DNA of 23,575 nt from DATAXV01 sp036272915 (GCA_036272915.1 DATAXV010000024.1:1-23575); one strand, 5' to 3'; counted from the first letter of the stretch, positions 15,056-22,696 are shown. Translations and numbers: made by a program. The notes: generated by a model from the letters alone, not told the origin.

Positions 15056-16218
15056 CCTTCGCGATCGAGGCGGAGGGCCTGCTCGAGGAGAGGCGCCTCC
15101 GCGTCCTGATCGACGGCGATCGAATCGCCGCCGTCGAGGATCTCGGCGCCGGCGGTGGACCCGGACCCCGGGTGGCGCCCGGGCTGGTCGATCTCCAGGT
15201 CAACGGCTGCGCCGGTCTCGACTTCAACGCGCCCGGCGTCGACGGCGAGGCGGTGGTGGCCGCGACCCGGCACCTCTGGGCCAACGCCACCACCTCGTTC
15301 CTGCCCACCGTGATCACCGGCCGCTCGGACCGCATCGCCGCCTCGATGGCCGCGATCGCCGGCGCCGCGGCCTCCGATCCCCTGATCGGCGCGAGCATCC
15401 CCGGCATTCACCTCGAGGGGCCCTTCATCTCCCCCGAGAACGGTCCGCGAGGTGCGCACCCGGCCGAGCACGTCCGGGCCCCCGACTGGGGTTCGCTGCA
15501 GCGATGGCAGGAGTCGGCGCGGGGCATGATCCGGCTGATCACACTGTCCCCGGAGTGGCCGGACGCGGCCCGCTTCATCGAGCGCTGCGTCGAGAGCGGG
15601 CTGATCGTCGCCATCGGCCACACGGCGGCGACAGGGGAGGAGATTCTGGAGGCGGTCAGGGCCGGGGCGCGCCTCTCCACCCACCTCGGCAACGGCGCCC
15701 ATCCGATGATCCCCCGCCACACCGGCTACCTCTGGGAGCAGCTCGCCTGCGACGACCTCACCGCCAGCCTGATCGCGGACGGAGCCCACCTCCCCACCCC
15801 CGTCCTCCGCGTCATGCTCCGCGCCAAGGGCGAGCGCTGCCTGCTCGTCAGCGACGCCGTCGCGGCCACGTCGCTGCCACCCGGGGAGTACGTCCAGAAC
15901 GTCGGCGGCCGCGTCCTCCTGACGCCCGACCGTCGCCTGGTCCTGGCCGACGACCCCCGCCTGCTGGCGGGGTCGGTCCGCCTCCTCCCCGAGGCCGTCT
16001 CGCATCTCGTCGCGGAGGGTCTGACCACCCGCGCCCGGGCCTGGGAGATGGCCTCCGTCAGGCCCGCCTCGCTGCTCGGCGGAGAGGCCGCGTTGCGTGC
16101 CGGGGCTGCCGCCGACTTGGTCCTCCTCGACTGGGACGGGGCAGCGGTCCGACCCCGGCGGGTCCTCAAGTCGGGCGTCGACGTCCTCCCGGCGGAGGCG
16201 GCCGGTGCCGCAGGATGA
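15052..16218 (+). CDS. NagA-like N-acetylglucosamine-6-phosphate deacetylase (variant)
   Basis: 388 residues; ATG 15052 overlaps the nagB-like stop (ATGA). Amidohydrolase-fold NagA motifs: APGLVDLQVNGCAGLDFN (about 42-59), PGIHLEGPFISPENGPRGAH (metal Glu), LIVAIGHTAAT (metal His), STHLGNGAHPM (metal His) and CLLVSDAVAA (catalytic Asp). In classical NagA the fourth motif is THLFNAM/THLYNAM; here it is THLGNGAH, a change at the substrate-lining loop. It hydrolyses the acetamide of an N-acetyl amino sugar phosphate, feeding the deaminase. A third gene, the 2-hydroxyacid dehydrogenase, follows after 7 bases. The substrate could be GlcNAc-6-P or a relative. Confidence 0.85.
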   Translation: MTFAIEAEGLLEERRLRVLIDGDRIAAVEDLGAGGGPGPRVAPGLVDLQVNGCAGLDFNAPGVDGEAVVAATRHLWANATTSFLPTVITGRSDRIAASMAAIAGAAASDPLIGASIPGIHLEGPFISPENGPRGAHPAEHVRAPDWGSLQRWQESARGMIRLITLSPEWPDAARFIERCVESGLIVAIGHTAATGEEILEAVRAGARLSTHLGNGAHPMIPRHTGYLWEQLACDDLTASLIADGAHLPTPVLRVMLRAKGERCLLVSDAVAATSLPPGEYVQNVGGRVLLTPDRRLVLADDPRLLAGSVRLLPEAVSHLVAEGLTTRARAWEMASVRPASLLGGEAALRAGAAADLVLLDWDGAAVRPRRVLKSGVDVLPAEAAGAAG

Positions 16219-16225
16219 GTCGGCG

Positions 16226-17215
16226 ATGAGGGCTGACGAGACGAGAGGGCCGGTGGTGCTGGTGGGCGGGAACATGGGCCGCAACGACGGCGTCGACTAC
16301 ACCGCCAGGTTCGCGGCCGACTTTCCCGAGGTGTGCTTCATCTCCCACGAGGGCGATCCCGACGCGCTGAAACGCCACATCGGCGAGGCCGACGCCGTCT
16401 TCGGGCACGTGCCCGACCGCCTCCTCCCCGCCGCCCGCCGGCTGCGCTGGGTCTCCTCCACCGGCGCCGGCGGCGATGGTTTCGCCACCGACGCCTACCG
16501 GGCGCGCCCCGAGGTCGCCGTGACCACCGCGTCCGGCGTGCACGTGGCCGCCGTCCCCGAGCAGGTGCTGGCGATGATGCTGGCCTTCGCCCGGCGACTG
16601 CCCGAGCAGATCCTCAACCAGCGCGGTCCGCATCGGTGGTACTGGCCGACGGGGATGTTCGAGCTGGAGGGTCAGACCCTGGCCATCCTCGGGCTCGGCC
16701 ACATCGGCGCCGCCCTGGCCCGCAAGGCGAGGGGCCTGGGTATGCGGGTGACCGGCATGCGCCGGTCCGACCGGGCGGTCGAGGAGGGACTGCTCGACCG
16801 CCGCTTCTCGCCGTCCGAGCTCTTCGAGCTGCTGGCCGACGCCGACCACGTCGCCATCACCCTCCCCGGCACCGTCGAGACCGAGCACCTGATCGGCGAG
16901 CGGGAACTGCGAGCGATGAAGACCACCGCGTACCTGTACAACGTCGGGCGGGGGCGCGTGATCGAGACGACGGCGCTGCTCGAGGCGCTCCGCACGAGCG
17001 TCATCGCCGGGGCCGGCCTCGATGTCACCGACCCCGAGCCGCTGCCGCCCGAGCACCCGCTGTGGGACGTGCCCAACCTGATCCTGCTCGACCACTACGG
17101 CGGGCTCACGCCGCGGTACGGGGAGCGCTGCTACCGGATTCTGAGCGAGAACCTCCGACGCTTCCTGCGCGGCAAGGATCTGCTCAACCAGGTCGACCGG
17201 CGGCTGGGCTACTGA
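16226..17215 (+). CDS. D-isomer-specific 2-hydroxyacid dehydrogenase
   Basis: 329 residues from ATG 16226, 7 bases after the deacetylase stop, with AGGATGA 8 bases upstream. The N-terminal substrate domain contains RLRWVSSTGAGGDGF and VTTASGVHVAAVPEQVLAMM. The NAD domain has LAILGLGHIGAALARKARGLG. Catalytic residues are Arg in NVGRGRVIE, Glu in DPEPLPPEHPLW and His in LLDHYGG; the usual SPHxxG is altered to LDHYGG. Such enzymes interconvert 2-keto and D-2-hydroxy acids (glyoxylate, hydroxypyruvate, phosphoglycerate and others) with NAD(P)H. As the third gene of the deaminase/deacetylase operon it may process a keto or hydroxy acid from the sugar pathway. The gene ends 6 bases from a convergent DUF4242 gene. 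Confidence 0.9.
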   Translation: MRADETRGPVVLVGGNMGRNDGVDYTARFAADFPEVCFISHEGDPDALKRHIGEADAVFGHVPDRLLPAARRLRWVSSTGAGGDGFATDAYRARPEVAVTTASGVHVAAVPEQVLAMMLAFARRLPEQILNQRGPHRWYWPTGMFELEGQTLAILGLGHIGAALARKARGLGMRVTGMRRSDRAVEEGLLDRRFSPSELFELLADADHVAITLPGTVETEHLIGERELRAMKTTAYLYNVGRGRVIETTALLEALRTSVIAGAGLDVTDPEPLPPEHPLWDVPNLILLDHYGGLTPRYGERCYRILSENLRRFLRGKDLLNQVDRRLGY

Positions 17216-17221
17216 CAGGAG

Positions 17222-17237
17222 CTACCGCCCGCGGTAG
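17222..17237. terminator. Perfect 16-bp palindrome at a convergent gene junction
   Basis: CTACCGC (17222-17228), CC, GCGGTAG (17231-17237) pair perfectly. The element lies within the last codons of the DUF4242 gene and just after the dehydrogenase stop (17215), so it could end transcripts from both sides. Only AAATAGG follows on the + strand, so it is not a classical intrinsic terminator. Confidence 0.3.
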
Positions 17238-17500
17238 AAATAGGGGTCGAGCACCGAGACCTGCGTGATCGAGTCGACGGGGAGGCCGTTCTTCTCGGCG
17301 GCCGCGCGGATCGCCTCCGGGGTGGGGGCGTCGTAGATGCAGAACGTCTTGCGGTGGTCCTCGGTGACGTAGGAGTGGACCCAGGTGACGTCGTGAGCGA
17401 GGTTCCCGTCGACGACCCGAAGGCAGGTCTCCGCCCCACCCTCGCTGCCCGGGATCTCGAGGCCGTCGGGGAAGGTTCTCTCAACCAGGTAACGCGCCAT
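17222..17500 (-). CDS. DUF4242 domain protein
   Basis: 92 residues from ATG 17500, preceded by GGAGAGAG. Nearly the whole protein is the DUF4242 domain: YLVERTFPDGLEIP, a short region with ETCLRVV, then VTWVHSYVTEDHRKTFCIYD, APTPEAIRAAAEKNGLPVD and a C-terminal VSVLDPYFYRGR. The W-x-x-S-Y-V-x-x-D-x-x-K-x-F-C-x-Y-D and A-P-S/T-x-E-A-I-R patterns are diagnostic. These small ferredoxin-like alpha/beta proteins are cytoplasmic. Some relatives have been described as nickel-binding, but the function is not established. It stands alone, convergent with the 2-hydroxyacid dehydrogenase. Confidence 0.9.
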   Translation of the reverse strand: MARYLVERTFPDGLEIPGSEGGAETCLRVVDGNLAHDVTWVHSYVTEDHRKTFCIYDAPTPEAIRAAAEKNGLPVDSITQVSVLDPYFYRGR

Positions 17501-17885
17501 CGTCTCTCTCCAGAGGAATCCAGCCGTGCGCAGCGGCGGGCGGAGGGAGCGGTTTGCCCGCCCGCTCTGCGATGTCCCGACCAGCATCCGGGCCATGCTC
17601 CCAAGCGTCAATGGGCGGCATCCTGACGTCACTGGTACCTCTGTCCCGAGCCCGTCCGCGCCTCTGGAGATCCGCTGACGGGGAGGTTCGCCTCCTCGGG
17701 GCGCGGTCGCGCACGCCGGGCGCGCAGGTGGTCGCCGAATTCGGTTGGTGCCATACCCGGCGACGGTGGGTCGTGCCCGCGCCATGATCGTGGTGCGCTA
17801 CTCCCAGGAGAACCGCGTCCGGTCGATGTCGATGTGAACGAGATCGTCGTACGCCCGGCCCGGCAGCGTTGACGACCCCGACGCG
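17501..17885. other. 385-base intergenic region without a recognised gene
   Basis: No convincing coding frame. A short minus-strand tail, ending ...AYDDLVHIDIDRTRFSWE at TAG 17804-17806, looks protein-like for about 20 codons but merges into the TetR gene in another frame, so it may be a remnant or chance. GGCGGGC (17535-17541) and GCCCGCC (17556-17562) form a potential hairpin upstream of the DUF4242 gene. No operator, tRNA or transposon end was seen. Confidence 0.4.
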
Positions 17886-18617
17886 TCAGGCCGACGGGCA
17901 GAGGTTGTCCACGATCAGCGCCAGGGTGAAGGCGAAGCGGTCGGGCCCAGTGCCGGAGGTGAGCTCGGCGGCATGGAGCCGGGTCTGCGGAAATGTGTCG
18001 GCGGGGAGCGCGGTGAGCCGGCGCACCAGCTCGTCGCGGCTGACGACCCACTCCTGATCCGGGTGTTTCCGCCGCTGCTGGACCAGCGACTGCTCCAGGG
18101 CATAGGCGCTGACGTAGAGGGACATCGCGTCCAACACCCACGCGGCGGTCCGGGGTTCGATCCCGCCCGCGAGCAGGATCGCAAACAATCCCTCCCGGAC
18201 CCGCAGCGCCTCGAGATTGGTGGGGACCGTGGCCAGTGCGGCGCGCGAGACCCCGGGGTATTGCAGGTATCGGTCGCGGATCTGGGTGAACACGTCGAGG
18301 AGCTGACCGCGCCACGTCGCCGGGTCCGGTTCGGGCAGCACGATCTGGGCGCTGAGCCTGCCGACCAGTAGATCGTCGATGTCGTCCTTGCTGACGATGT
18401 GCGCGTACAGCGATGAAGGCCCGGTGCCGAGCACCGCGGCGACCCGGCGGATGGTCAGCGCATCGTACCCGTCGGTGGCGACGACCTCCAGGGCGGCGTC
18501 GGTGATCCGAGTGACGGTGATGGGGTCCCTGCGGGGCGAGGATGCCACGGTGTCGTCGGTGGATCGGGCGTGACGAGCCGCTCGACGTTGTCGGGGAGCT
18601 GCGGGCATGTCGGCCAT
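17886..18617 (-). CDS. TetR-family regulator (TetR_C_1-type ligand domain)
   Basis: 243 residues from ATG 18617 (MADMPAAP); ATG 18608 and GTG 18620 are in frame too. After a basic 30-residue arm comes the HTH: ITVTRITDAALEVVATDGY, DALTIRRVAAVLGTGPSSLY and AHIVSKDDIDDLLVG (about 30-82). The C-terminal half (TWRGQLLDVFTQIRDRYLQY, LDAMSLYVSAYALEQSL, TALPADTFPQTRLHAAEL, DRFAFTLALIVDNL) matches the tetracycline-repressor-like C-terminal domain. It is divergent from the flavin monooxygenase, and three palindromes fill the gap. The arrangement copies TetR control of a resistance gene: a ligand releases the repressor and the monooxygenase is made. The ligand is unknown. Confidence 0.93.
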   Translation of the reverse strand: MADMPAAPRQRRAARHARSTDDTVASSPRRDPITVTRITDAALEVVATDGYDALTIRRVAAVLGTGPSSLYAHIVSKDDIDDLLVGRLSAQIVLPEPDPATWRGQLLDVFTQIRDRYLQYPGVSRAALATVPTNLEALRVREGLFAILLAGGIEPRTAAWVLDAMSLYVSAYALEQSLVQQRRKHPDQEWVVSRDELVRRLTALPADTFPQTRLHAAELTSGTGPDRFAFTLALIVDNLCPSA

Positions 18618-18623
18618 CACAGC

Positions 18624-18653
18624 TTGACACGAACTTAGTTCCTTTAGTAGAAC
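18624..18653 (+). promoter_or_regulatory. Probable sigma-70-type promoter of the flavin monooxygenase
   Basis: TTGACA (18624-18629) is a perfect -35 box. TAGAAC (18648-18653), 18 bases on, is a reasonable -10. The first operator fills the spacer and the second overlaps the -10, so a bound repressor would block polymerase. The start would be near 18660, about 35 bases before ATG 18696. Confidence 0.55.
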
Positions 18654-18680
18654 TATGTTCGTGAATCACGAACTTAGTTC
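18631..18680. promoter_or_regulatory. Array of three 11-bp palindromic operators
   Basis: GAACTTAGTTC occurs at 18631-18641 and again at 18670-18680. A degenerate copy, GAACTATGTTC, is at 18650-18660. Each exact copy is a perfect odd palindrome (GAACT-N-AGTTC). Start-to-start spacings are 19 and 20 bases, close to two helical turns, so all would face the same side. The array lies between the TetR start and the monooxygenase start. Confidence 0.8.
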
Positions 18681-18695
18681 GCTTGGAGGTGCCTG

Positions 18696-19808
18696 ATGCG
18701 AGTTTCCGTTATCGGAGCCGGTCTCGGTGGCCTGTGCCTGGCGCAGGGCCTGCGCGGGGCCGGGATCGAGGCCCAGGTGTTCGAACGGGACCCGGCGATC
18801 ACCGCCCGGTTCCAGGGCTACCGGCTGGTGCTGAACCCGGTGGGCTTCGACGCGCTGCGCGGCTGCCTGCCGCAGCGCTGGCACCCTCTGCTGGACGCCG
18901 TCGTCGGCGACGCCTACGGCGAGCGGCTGATCCTGGACCCGCAGCTCAACCAGATCGGTGAGCTCGGCCCCGGTCGGACCGGGATCGTGGTCGACCGCGA
19001 CGTCCTCCGCCGCCTGCTGCTCACCGGCCTGACCGTGCACACCGGCGCCGCGCTGACCGGCTACGACCTGCTGGCGAACGGCCAGGTCGAAGCCCGGTTC
19101 GCCGACCGCGACCCGGCAACGGCCGACCTGCTCGTCGGCGCCGACGGCGTCAACTCCGCCGTCCGATCGGTACTGTCCCCGCAGATCACCCCGACCGACA
19201 CCGGCGTCCGGTTCGTCATCGGCCGCACTCCGCTGACCGAGCAGTTCACCAGCCTGTCCCGAGCCTTCGGTTCGAAGATCGCCGGAGACGGAGTGAGCCT
19301 CCTGCTCGGCGCGATGCGCTTCCGCACCCCGCCGACGGAGGCCGCCGAAGCGCTGGCCCCCGAGGTGACCCTGCCCGACATCCACGACTACGTGCGCTGG
19401 GCCATGATCCTGCCCCCGAACGGCTCACTCGGCACCGAAACCCCGCAGGAGGCCGTCCTGTCCAGAATGCCGGGCTGGCACCCCGCCCTGCACGCTCTGA
19501 TCGAACAGTCGGACCCCGACAACAGCACCCTCCTCTCCATCCGAGTGGTCGAACCCGGCCAGCGCTGGACCCTCGGTCCGGTCACCCTGCTCGGCGACGC
19601 CATCCACGCCACCTCCCCGACCGGCGGCAACGGCGCCAACACCGCCCTCCGCGACGCCGACCTCCTCCGCCGCACCCTCACCCAAGCCCCCACCCTGCTC
19701 GACGCAGTCGACAACTACGAACGTCAGATGCTCGACTACGGCGCCGAAGCCGTCCGCTCCAGCCTCGAGGCCCTCCCCACCTACACCCCTCAGACGAAAC
19801 AACCCTGA
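18696..19808 (+). CDS. FAD-dependent monooxygenase (Tet(X)/PHBH-like group A flavoprotein)
   Basis: 370 residues from ATG 18696 with GGAGGT 5 bases upstream. Class A flavin monooxygenase motifs in order: VSVIGAGLGGLCLAQGL (GxGxxG, residues 3-19) ending in VFERD, the DG motif LLVGADGVNSAVRSVL, and the GD motif VTLLGDAIHATSPTGGNGAN. No membrane anchor or fused third domain is present. It uses NAD(P)H and O2 to hydroxylate an aromatic or polyketide substrate. Divergence from a TetR repressor with its own operator array suggests inducible detoxification, as in the Tet(X) family. The substrate may be an antibiotic or plant phenolic and is not identifiable here. The aldo/keto reductase follows after 23 bases. 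Confidence 0.92.
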   Translation: MRVSVIGAGLGGLCLAQGLRGAGIEAQVFERDPAITARFQGYRLVLNPVGFDALRGCLPQRWHPLLDAVVGDAYGERLILDPQLNQIGELGPGRTGIVVDRDVLRRLLLTGLTVHTGAALTGYDLLANGQVEARFADRDPATADLLVGADGVNSAVRSVLSPQITPTDTGVRFVIGRTPLTEQFTSLSRAFGSKIAGDGVSLLLGAMRFRTPPTEAAEALAPEVTLPDIHDYVRWAMILPPNGSLGTETPQEAVLSRMPGWHPALHALIEQSDPDNSTLLSIRVVEPGQRWTLGPVTLLGDAIHATSPTGGNGANTALRDADLLRRTLTQAPTLLDAVDNYERQMLDYGAEAVRSSLEALPTYTPQTKQP

Positions 19809-19831
19809 CCCCTGAAGGAGTAGAGACCGCT

Positions 19832-20800
19832 ATGCAGTACACGCGCCTCGGGATCTCAGGGCTCCGGGTCAGCCGGATCGCACTCGGCTGCATGAGCTTC
19901 GGTGACACCACCCGCGGGTTCAACGAGTGGGCGGTCGACGATGAGGCTGCGGAGCCGATCTTCCGGCAGGCGGTCGAGGCCGGCATCACGTTCTGGGACA
20001 CCGCAAACGTCTACGGGTACGGCAGCTCAGAGGAGATCGTCGGACGCGCGATCAGGAGGTACACACGCCGCGAGGATGTCGTGCTCGCGACCAAGGTGCA
20101 CTTTCGGATGCACGACGGGCCGGGCGGATCCGGCCTCTCGCGCAAGGCGATCATGGAGAACATCAACGCGTCGCTGGCCCGGCTCAACACCGATTACGTC
20201 GATCTCTATCAGATTCATCGGTTCGACCCGCAGACGGCCGTCGAGGAGACGATGGAGGCGCTTCACGACGTCGTCAAGGCAGGGAAGGCGCGCTACATCG
20301 GCGCTTCGTCGATGTGGGCCTGGCAGTTCTCCAAGATGCAGTACACGGCCGACCTGCATGGCTGGACGCGCTTCGTCTCGATGCAGAACCAGTACAGCCT
20401 GATGATGCGAGAGGAGGAGCGCGAGATGTTCCCGCTCCTGCGCGATCAGGGCGTGGGAAGCATTCCCTGGAGCCCGCTCGCCAAGGGCCGGCTCGCGCAT
20501 CCCTGGGGGGAGCGCACGCAGCGATCCGAGAACGACCCCGTCCAGCAGCGCAACTTCAGCGACGACGATGGACCGATCGCCGATGCGGTCCAGCGGGTCG
20601 CCGCCGCGCGCGGGATCCCGATGGCACGGGTCGCGCTGGCCTGGGTGCTTCAGAACCCGGCCGTCGCCGCCCCCATCGTCGGCCCGACCAAGCCCCAACA
20701 TCTCGCCGATGCCATCTCCGCCCTCTCCGTGGAGCTGGACGGCAACGAGGTCCGGCAGCTGGAGGAGCCGTACACGCTTCGGTTGCCCACGGCGTTCTGA
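19832..20800 (+). CDS. Aldo/keto reductase
   Basis: 322 residues from ATG 19832; AAGGAG lies 11 bases upstream. The catalytic tetrad is complete: Asp56 and Tyr61 in WDTANVYG, Lys88 in ATKVH and His129 in YQIHR. The family features LGCMSFG (residues 18-24), IGASSMWAWQ, MQNQYSLM, PWSPLAKGRL and the C-terminal NADP-binding IVGPTKPQHLADAI are present. It is the yajO/TIM-like AKR group, about the usual length. It sits 23 bases after the monooxygenase and is probably cotranscribed under the same TetR control, reducing an aldehyde or ketone product or another form of the same toxicant. NADPH dependence is expected from the family, not shown. Confidence 0.93.
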   Translation: MQYTRLGISGLRVSRIALGCMSFGDTTRGFNEWAVDDEAAEPIFRQAVEAGITFWDTANVYGYGSSEEIVGRAIRRYTRREDVVLATKVHFRMHDGPGGSGLSRKAIMENINASLARLNTDYVDLYQIHRFDPQTAVEETMEALHDVVKAGKARYIGASSMWAWQFSKMQYTADLHGWTRFVSMQNQYSLMMREEEREMFPLLRDQGVGSIPWSPLAKGRLAHPWGERTQRSENDPVQQRNFSDDDGPIADAVQRVAAARGIPMARVALAWVLQNPAVAAPIVGPTKPQHLADAISALSVELDGNEVRQLEEPYTLRLPTAF

Positions 20801-20848
20801 ATCAGCGGGACCCGGCCCGCCATGGCGATTTGCGACCCGAGCCGCTGC

Positions 20849-22339
20849 CTACCAGTTCGCCTCCCGCGGCTGCCGCCTGTCCTCGGTGGCGACGAGCACG
20901 TCGAGCAGGAGCTCGGTCAGCCGCAGCCGCGTCCGCGCCTGGCCGGGATCGGCCCAGAGGTTGACCAGCTCGGAGGGATCCGCCTCCAGGTCGTAGAGCT
21001 CGCCCTCAGGCTCCCGCCCTCCGCGCCCGTGCCAGCGGACCAGCTTGTGGCGGCCCTGGCGGAGCATGGTCGTGTGGACCGGCGGGTCGTAGGGATGGCC
21101 GCTGTTGCGGTATTCGCAGAGCGCCCAGTCCCGAGTCCAGGGGCCGGATTTGGCGGCCAGCGGGAGCAGGTCCGATCCCTGCAGCTGCCCCGGAGCGGGA
21201 ACGCCGGCGGCCGCCATCAGGGTGCTGGGCAGGTCGATCCACTGCACCAGCTCATCTCGCCTGACCCCGGCAGGCACCACCCCGGGCCAGCGCAGCATGA
21301 GCGGGACCCGGACCGCGGGGTCGTACATCACCGGGCCCTTGAGCAGCAGCTCGTGGTCGCCCAGCATCTCCCCGTGGTCGCTGGTGAAGACCACCAGCGT
21401 GTCGTCGCGGAGGCCGAGCTCGTCGAGGCAGCCCAGGATCCGGCGCACCTCGTCGTCGACCAGGCTGACCATGGCGTAGTAGGCGCGCCGGATCTCGGCG
21501 ATCTCGCCCGCCTCGTAGCTCTGGAACCCGGGGGCGAAACCGGCATAGGACTCCCGCGATGCCTCCCGCTGCATCGCCGGCTTGCCGTCCAGCTCGGCGG
21601 GGCCTGTCACCGGCGGAGGGATCTCGACGCCGCGGTATCGCGCCAGATACTCCTCGGGGGCGCCGAAGGCGTGGTGGGGATCGAAGAAGTTCGCCATCAG
21701 GAAGAAGGGCTGATCGGGCGTCCGTTCCCGTCGCATGAACGCGATCGCGCGCTCCGCCACCCAGTGGCTGTAGTGGCCCTCGGCGGGGAGCGTCTTGAAG
21801 GGCGCCTCGCCCCGGGAGCGGTGCTCAGAGGCGCTGAAGGCAAGGCGGTGAAGGTCTGGATGGCGCACCTTCAACCACCGGTGGTAGGCGTTCTCCGGTG
21901 AGCCCGGGTCGGGATCGTGCGCCCACTCGAAGGTGGCGAGGCCGTCGTCCTGCCGCGGCTCGGTCCGCCCCTGCTCGCAGGCGGCCAGGTGCAGCTTCCC
22001 CATCAGGCCGCAGTCGTAGCCGGCGTCGGCCAGCAGGCGGGTGAAGAAGGTCCGGCCAGGGGGCAGGGCCACCCCGTTCGCCCAGAGCCCGTGGTTGTGC
22101 GGGTAGAGGCCGGTGAAGAAGGTCGCCCGGGAGGGGGCGCAGACCGGGCTCTGCACGTAGCACCGCTCGAAGAGGGCGCCCTCGCCGGCGAACGCATCCA
22201 GGGCCGGGGTCTGGATGGCGTCGTTGCCGTAGCAGCCGAGCGCGTCGAAGCGCTGCTGGTCGGTGCAGAGAAGGAGAACATTGGGCCGCCTCCGGCCCGC
22301 GTCAGCGCCCTCGGGCGCGCCGATCCGATCTGACGACAT
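20849..22339 (-). CDS. Sulfatase (S1 family arylsulfatase/choline-sulfatase-like)
   Basis: 496 residues from ATG 22339 with GGAGGGAGGTGACG upstream. The sulfatase signature is Cys67-Ala-Pro-Ser-Arg in QSPVCAPSRATFFTG, the site converted to formylglycine. Metal ligands are visible in LLLCTDQQ (Asp27) and FTSDHGEMLGDH; GLMGKLHLAA carries the usual Lys/His pair. The C-terminal ELYDLEADPSELVNL is the standard sulfatase end. No signal peptide or lipobox precedes the catalytic domain, so it should work in the cytoplasm on an imported sulfated substrate. It needs a formylglycine-generating enzyme encoded elsewhere. It starts 42 bases after hisI on the same strand and may share the histidine operon transcript, though the functional link is unclear. 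Phosphonate monoester hydrolase activity is an alternative. Confidence 0.92.
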   Translation of the reverse strand: MSSDRIGAPEGADAGRRRPNVLLLCTDQQRFDALGCYGNDAIQTPALDAFAGEGALFERCYVQSPVCAPSRATFFTGLYPHNHGLWANGVALPPGRTFFTRLLADAGYDCGLMGKLHLAACEQGRTEPRQDDGLATFEWAHDPDPGSPENAYHRWLKVRHPDLHRLAFSASEHRSRGEAPFKTLPAEGHYSHWVAERAIAFMRRERTPDQPFFLMANFFDPHHAFGAPEEYLARYRGVEIPPPVTGPAELDGKPAMQREASRESYAGFAPGFQSYEAGEIAEIRRAYYAMVSLVDDEVRRILGCLDELGLRDDTLVVFTSDHGEMLGDHELLLKGPVMYDPAVRVPLMLRWPGVVPAGVRRDELVQWIDLPSTLMAAAGVPAPGQLQGSDLLPLAAKSGPWTRDWALCEYRNSGHPYDPPVHTTMLRQGRHKLVRWHGRGGREPEGELYDLEADPSELVNLWADPGQARTRLRLTELLLDVLVATEDRRQPREANW

Positions 22340-22381
22340 CGTCACCTCCCTCCGATTCACGGGCCGTCCCGGAGGCCGCGC

Positions 22382-22696
22382 TCAGTTCACCTCGGTGAAG
22401 AAGCAGGACCGCTCGCCGGTGTGGCAGGCGGGGCCATGCGGGTGCACCCGGAGCAGGACCGCGTCCCTGTCGCAGTCGAGCCGGATCTCGACGACGTCAA
22501 GGTAGTTGCTCGACGTCGACCCCTTCTCCCAGAGGCCGCGGCGGCGGGAGTGGAACCAGGCCCGGCCGGTGCGCCGGGTCTGGGTCCAGGCCTCCTCGTC
22601 CATGTGCGCCACCATCAGCACCTCGCCGGTCTCGGCATCCTGGGCGATGGCGGTGACGAGGCCCCCGGAGAAGTCCGGCGCCAGATCCTCGGTCAT
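22382..22696 (-). CDS. hisI: Phosphoribosyl-AMP cyclohydrolase
   Basis: 104 residues, the size of a stand-alone HisI without a fused HisE domain. ATG 22696 overlaps the hisF stop (ATGA). Motifs: VLMVAHMDEEAW, AWFHSRRRGLWEKGSTSSN (substrate loop), then the Zn/Mg sites in VEIRLDCDRDAVLLRV and HPHGPACHTGERSCFF with three conserved cysteines in total. It opens the adenine ring of PR-AMP, the third step of histidine synthesis. It lies downstream of hisF as in many bacteria. A separate HisE must exist elsewhere. Confidence 0.97.
   Translation of the reverse strand: MTEDLAPDFSGGLVTAIAQDAETGEVLMVAHMDEEAWTQTRRTGRAWFHSRRRGLWEKGSTSSNYLDVVEIRLDCDRDAVLLRVHPHGPACHTGERSCFFTEVN

Noticed and set aside
17804..17890. 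Minus-strand tail ending AYDDLVHIDIDRTRFSWE as a gene end
   Set aside because: It looks protein-like for only about 20 codons, then runs into the TetR gene out of frame; too short to support.
17629..18669. Minus-strand frame of about 346 codons over the second TetR gene
   Set aside because: It is an alternative frame of the same strand with R/H/P-rich sequence; the TetR frame has an unmistakable HTH and ligand domain.
20801..20848. GCGGG...CCCGC hairpin between the aldo/keto reductase and the sulfatase as an intrinsic terminator
   Set aside because: The stem is only 5 bp and no T-run follows in either direction; this is common by chance at this GC content.
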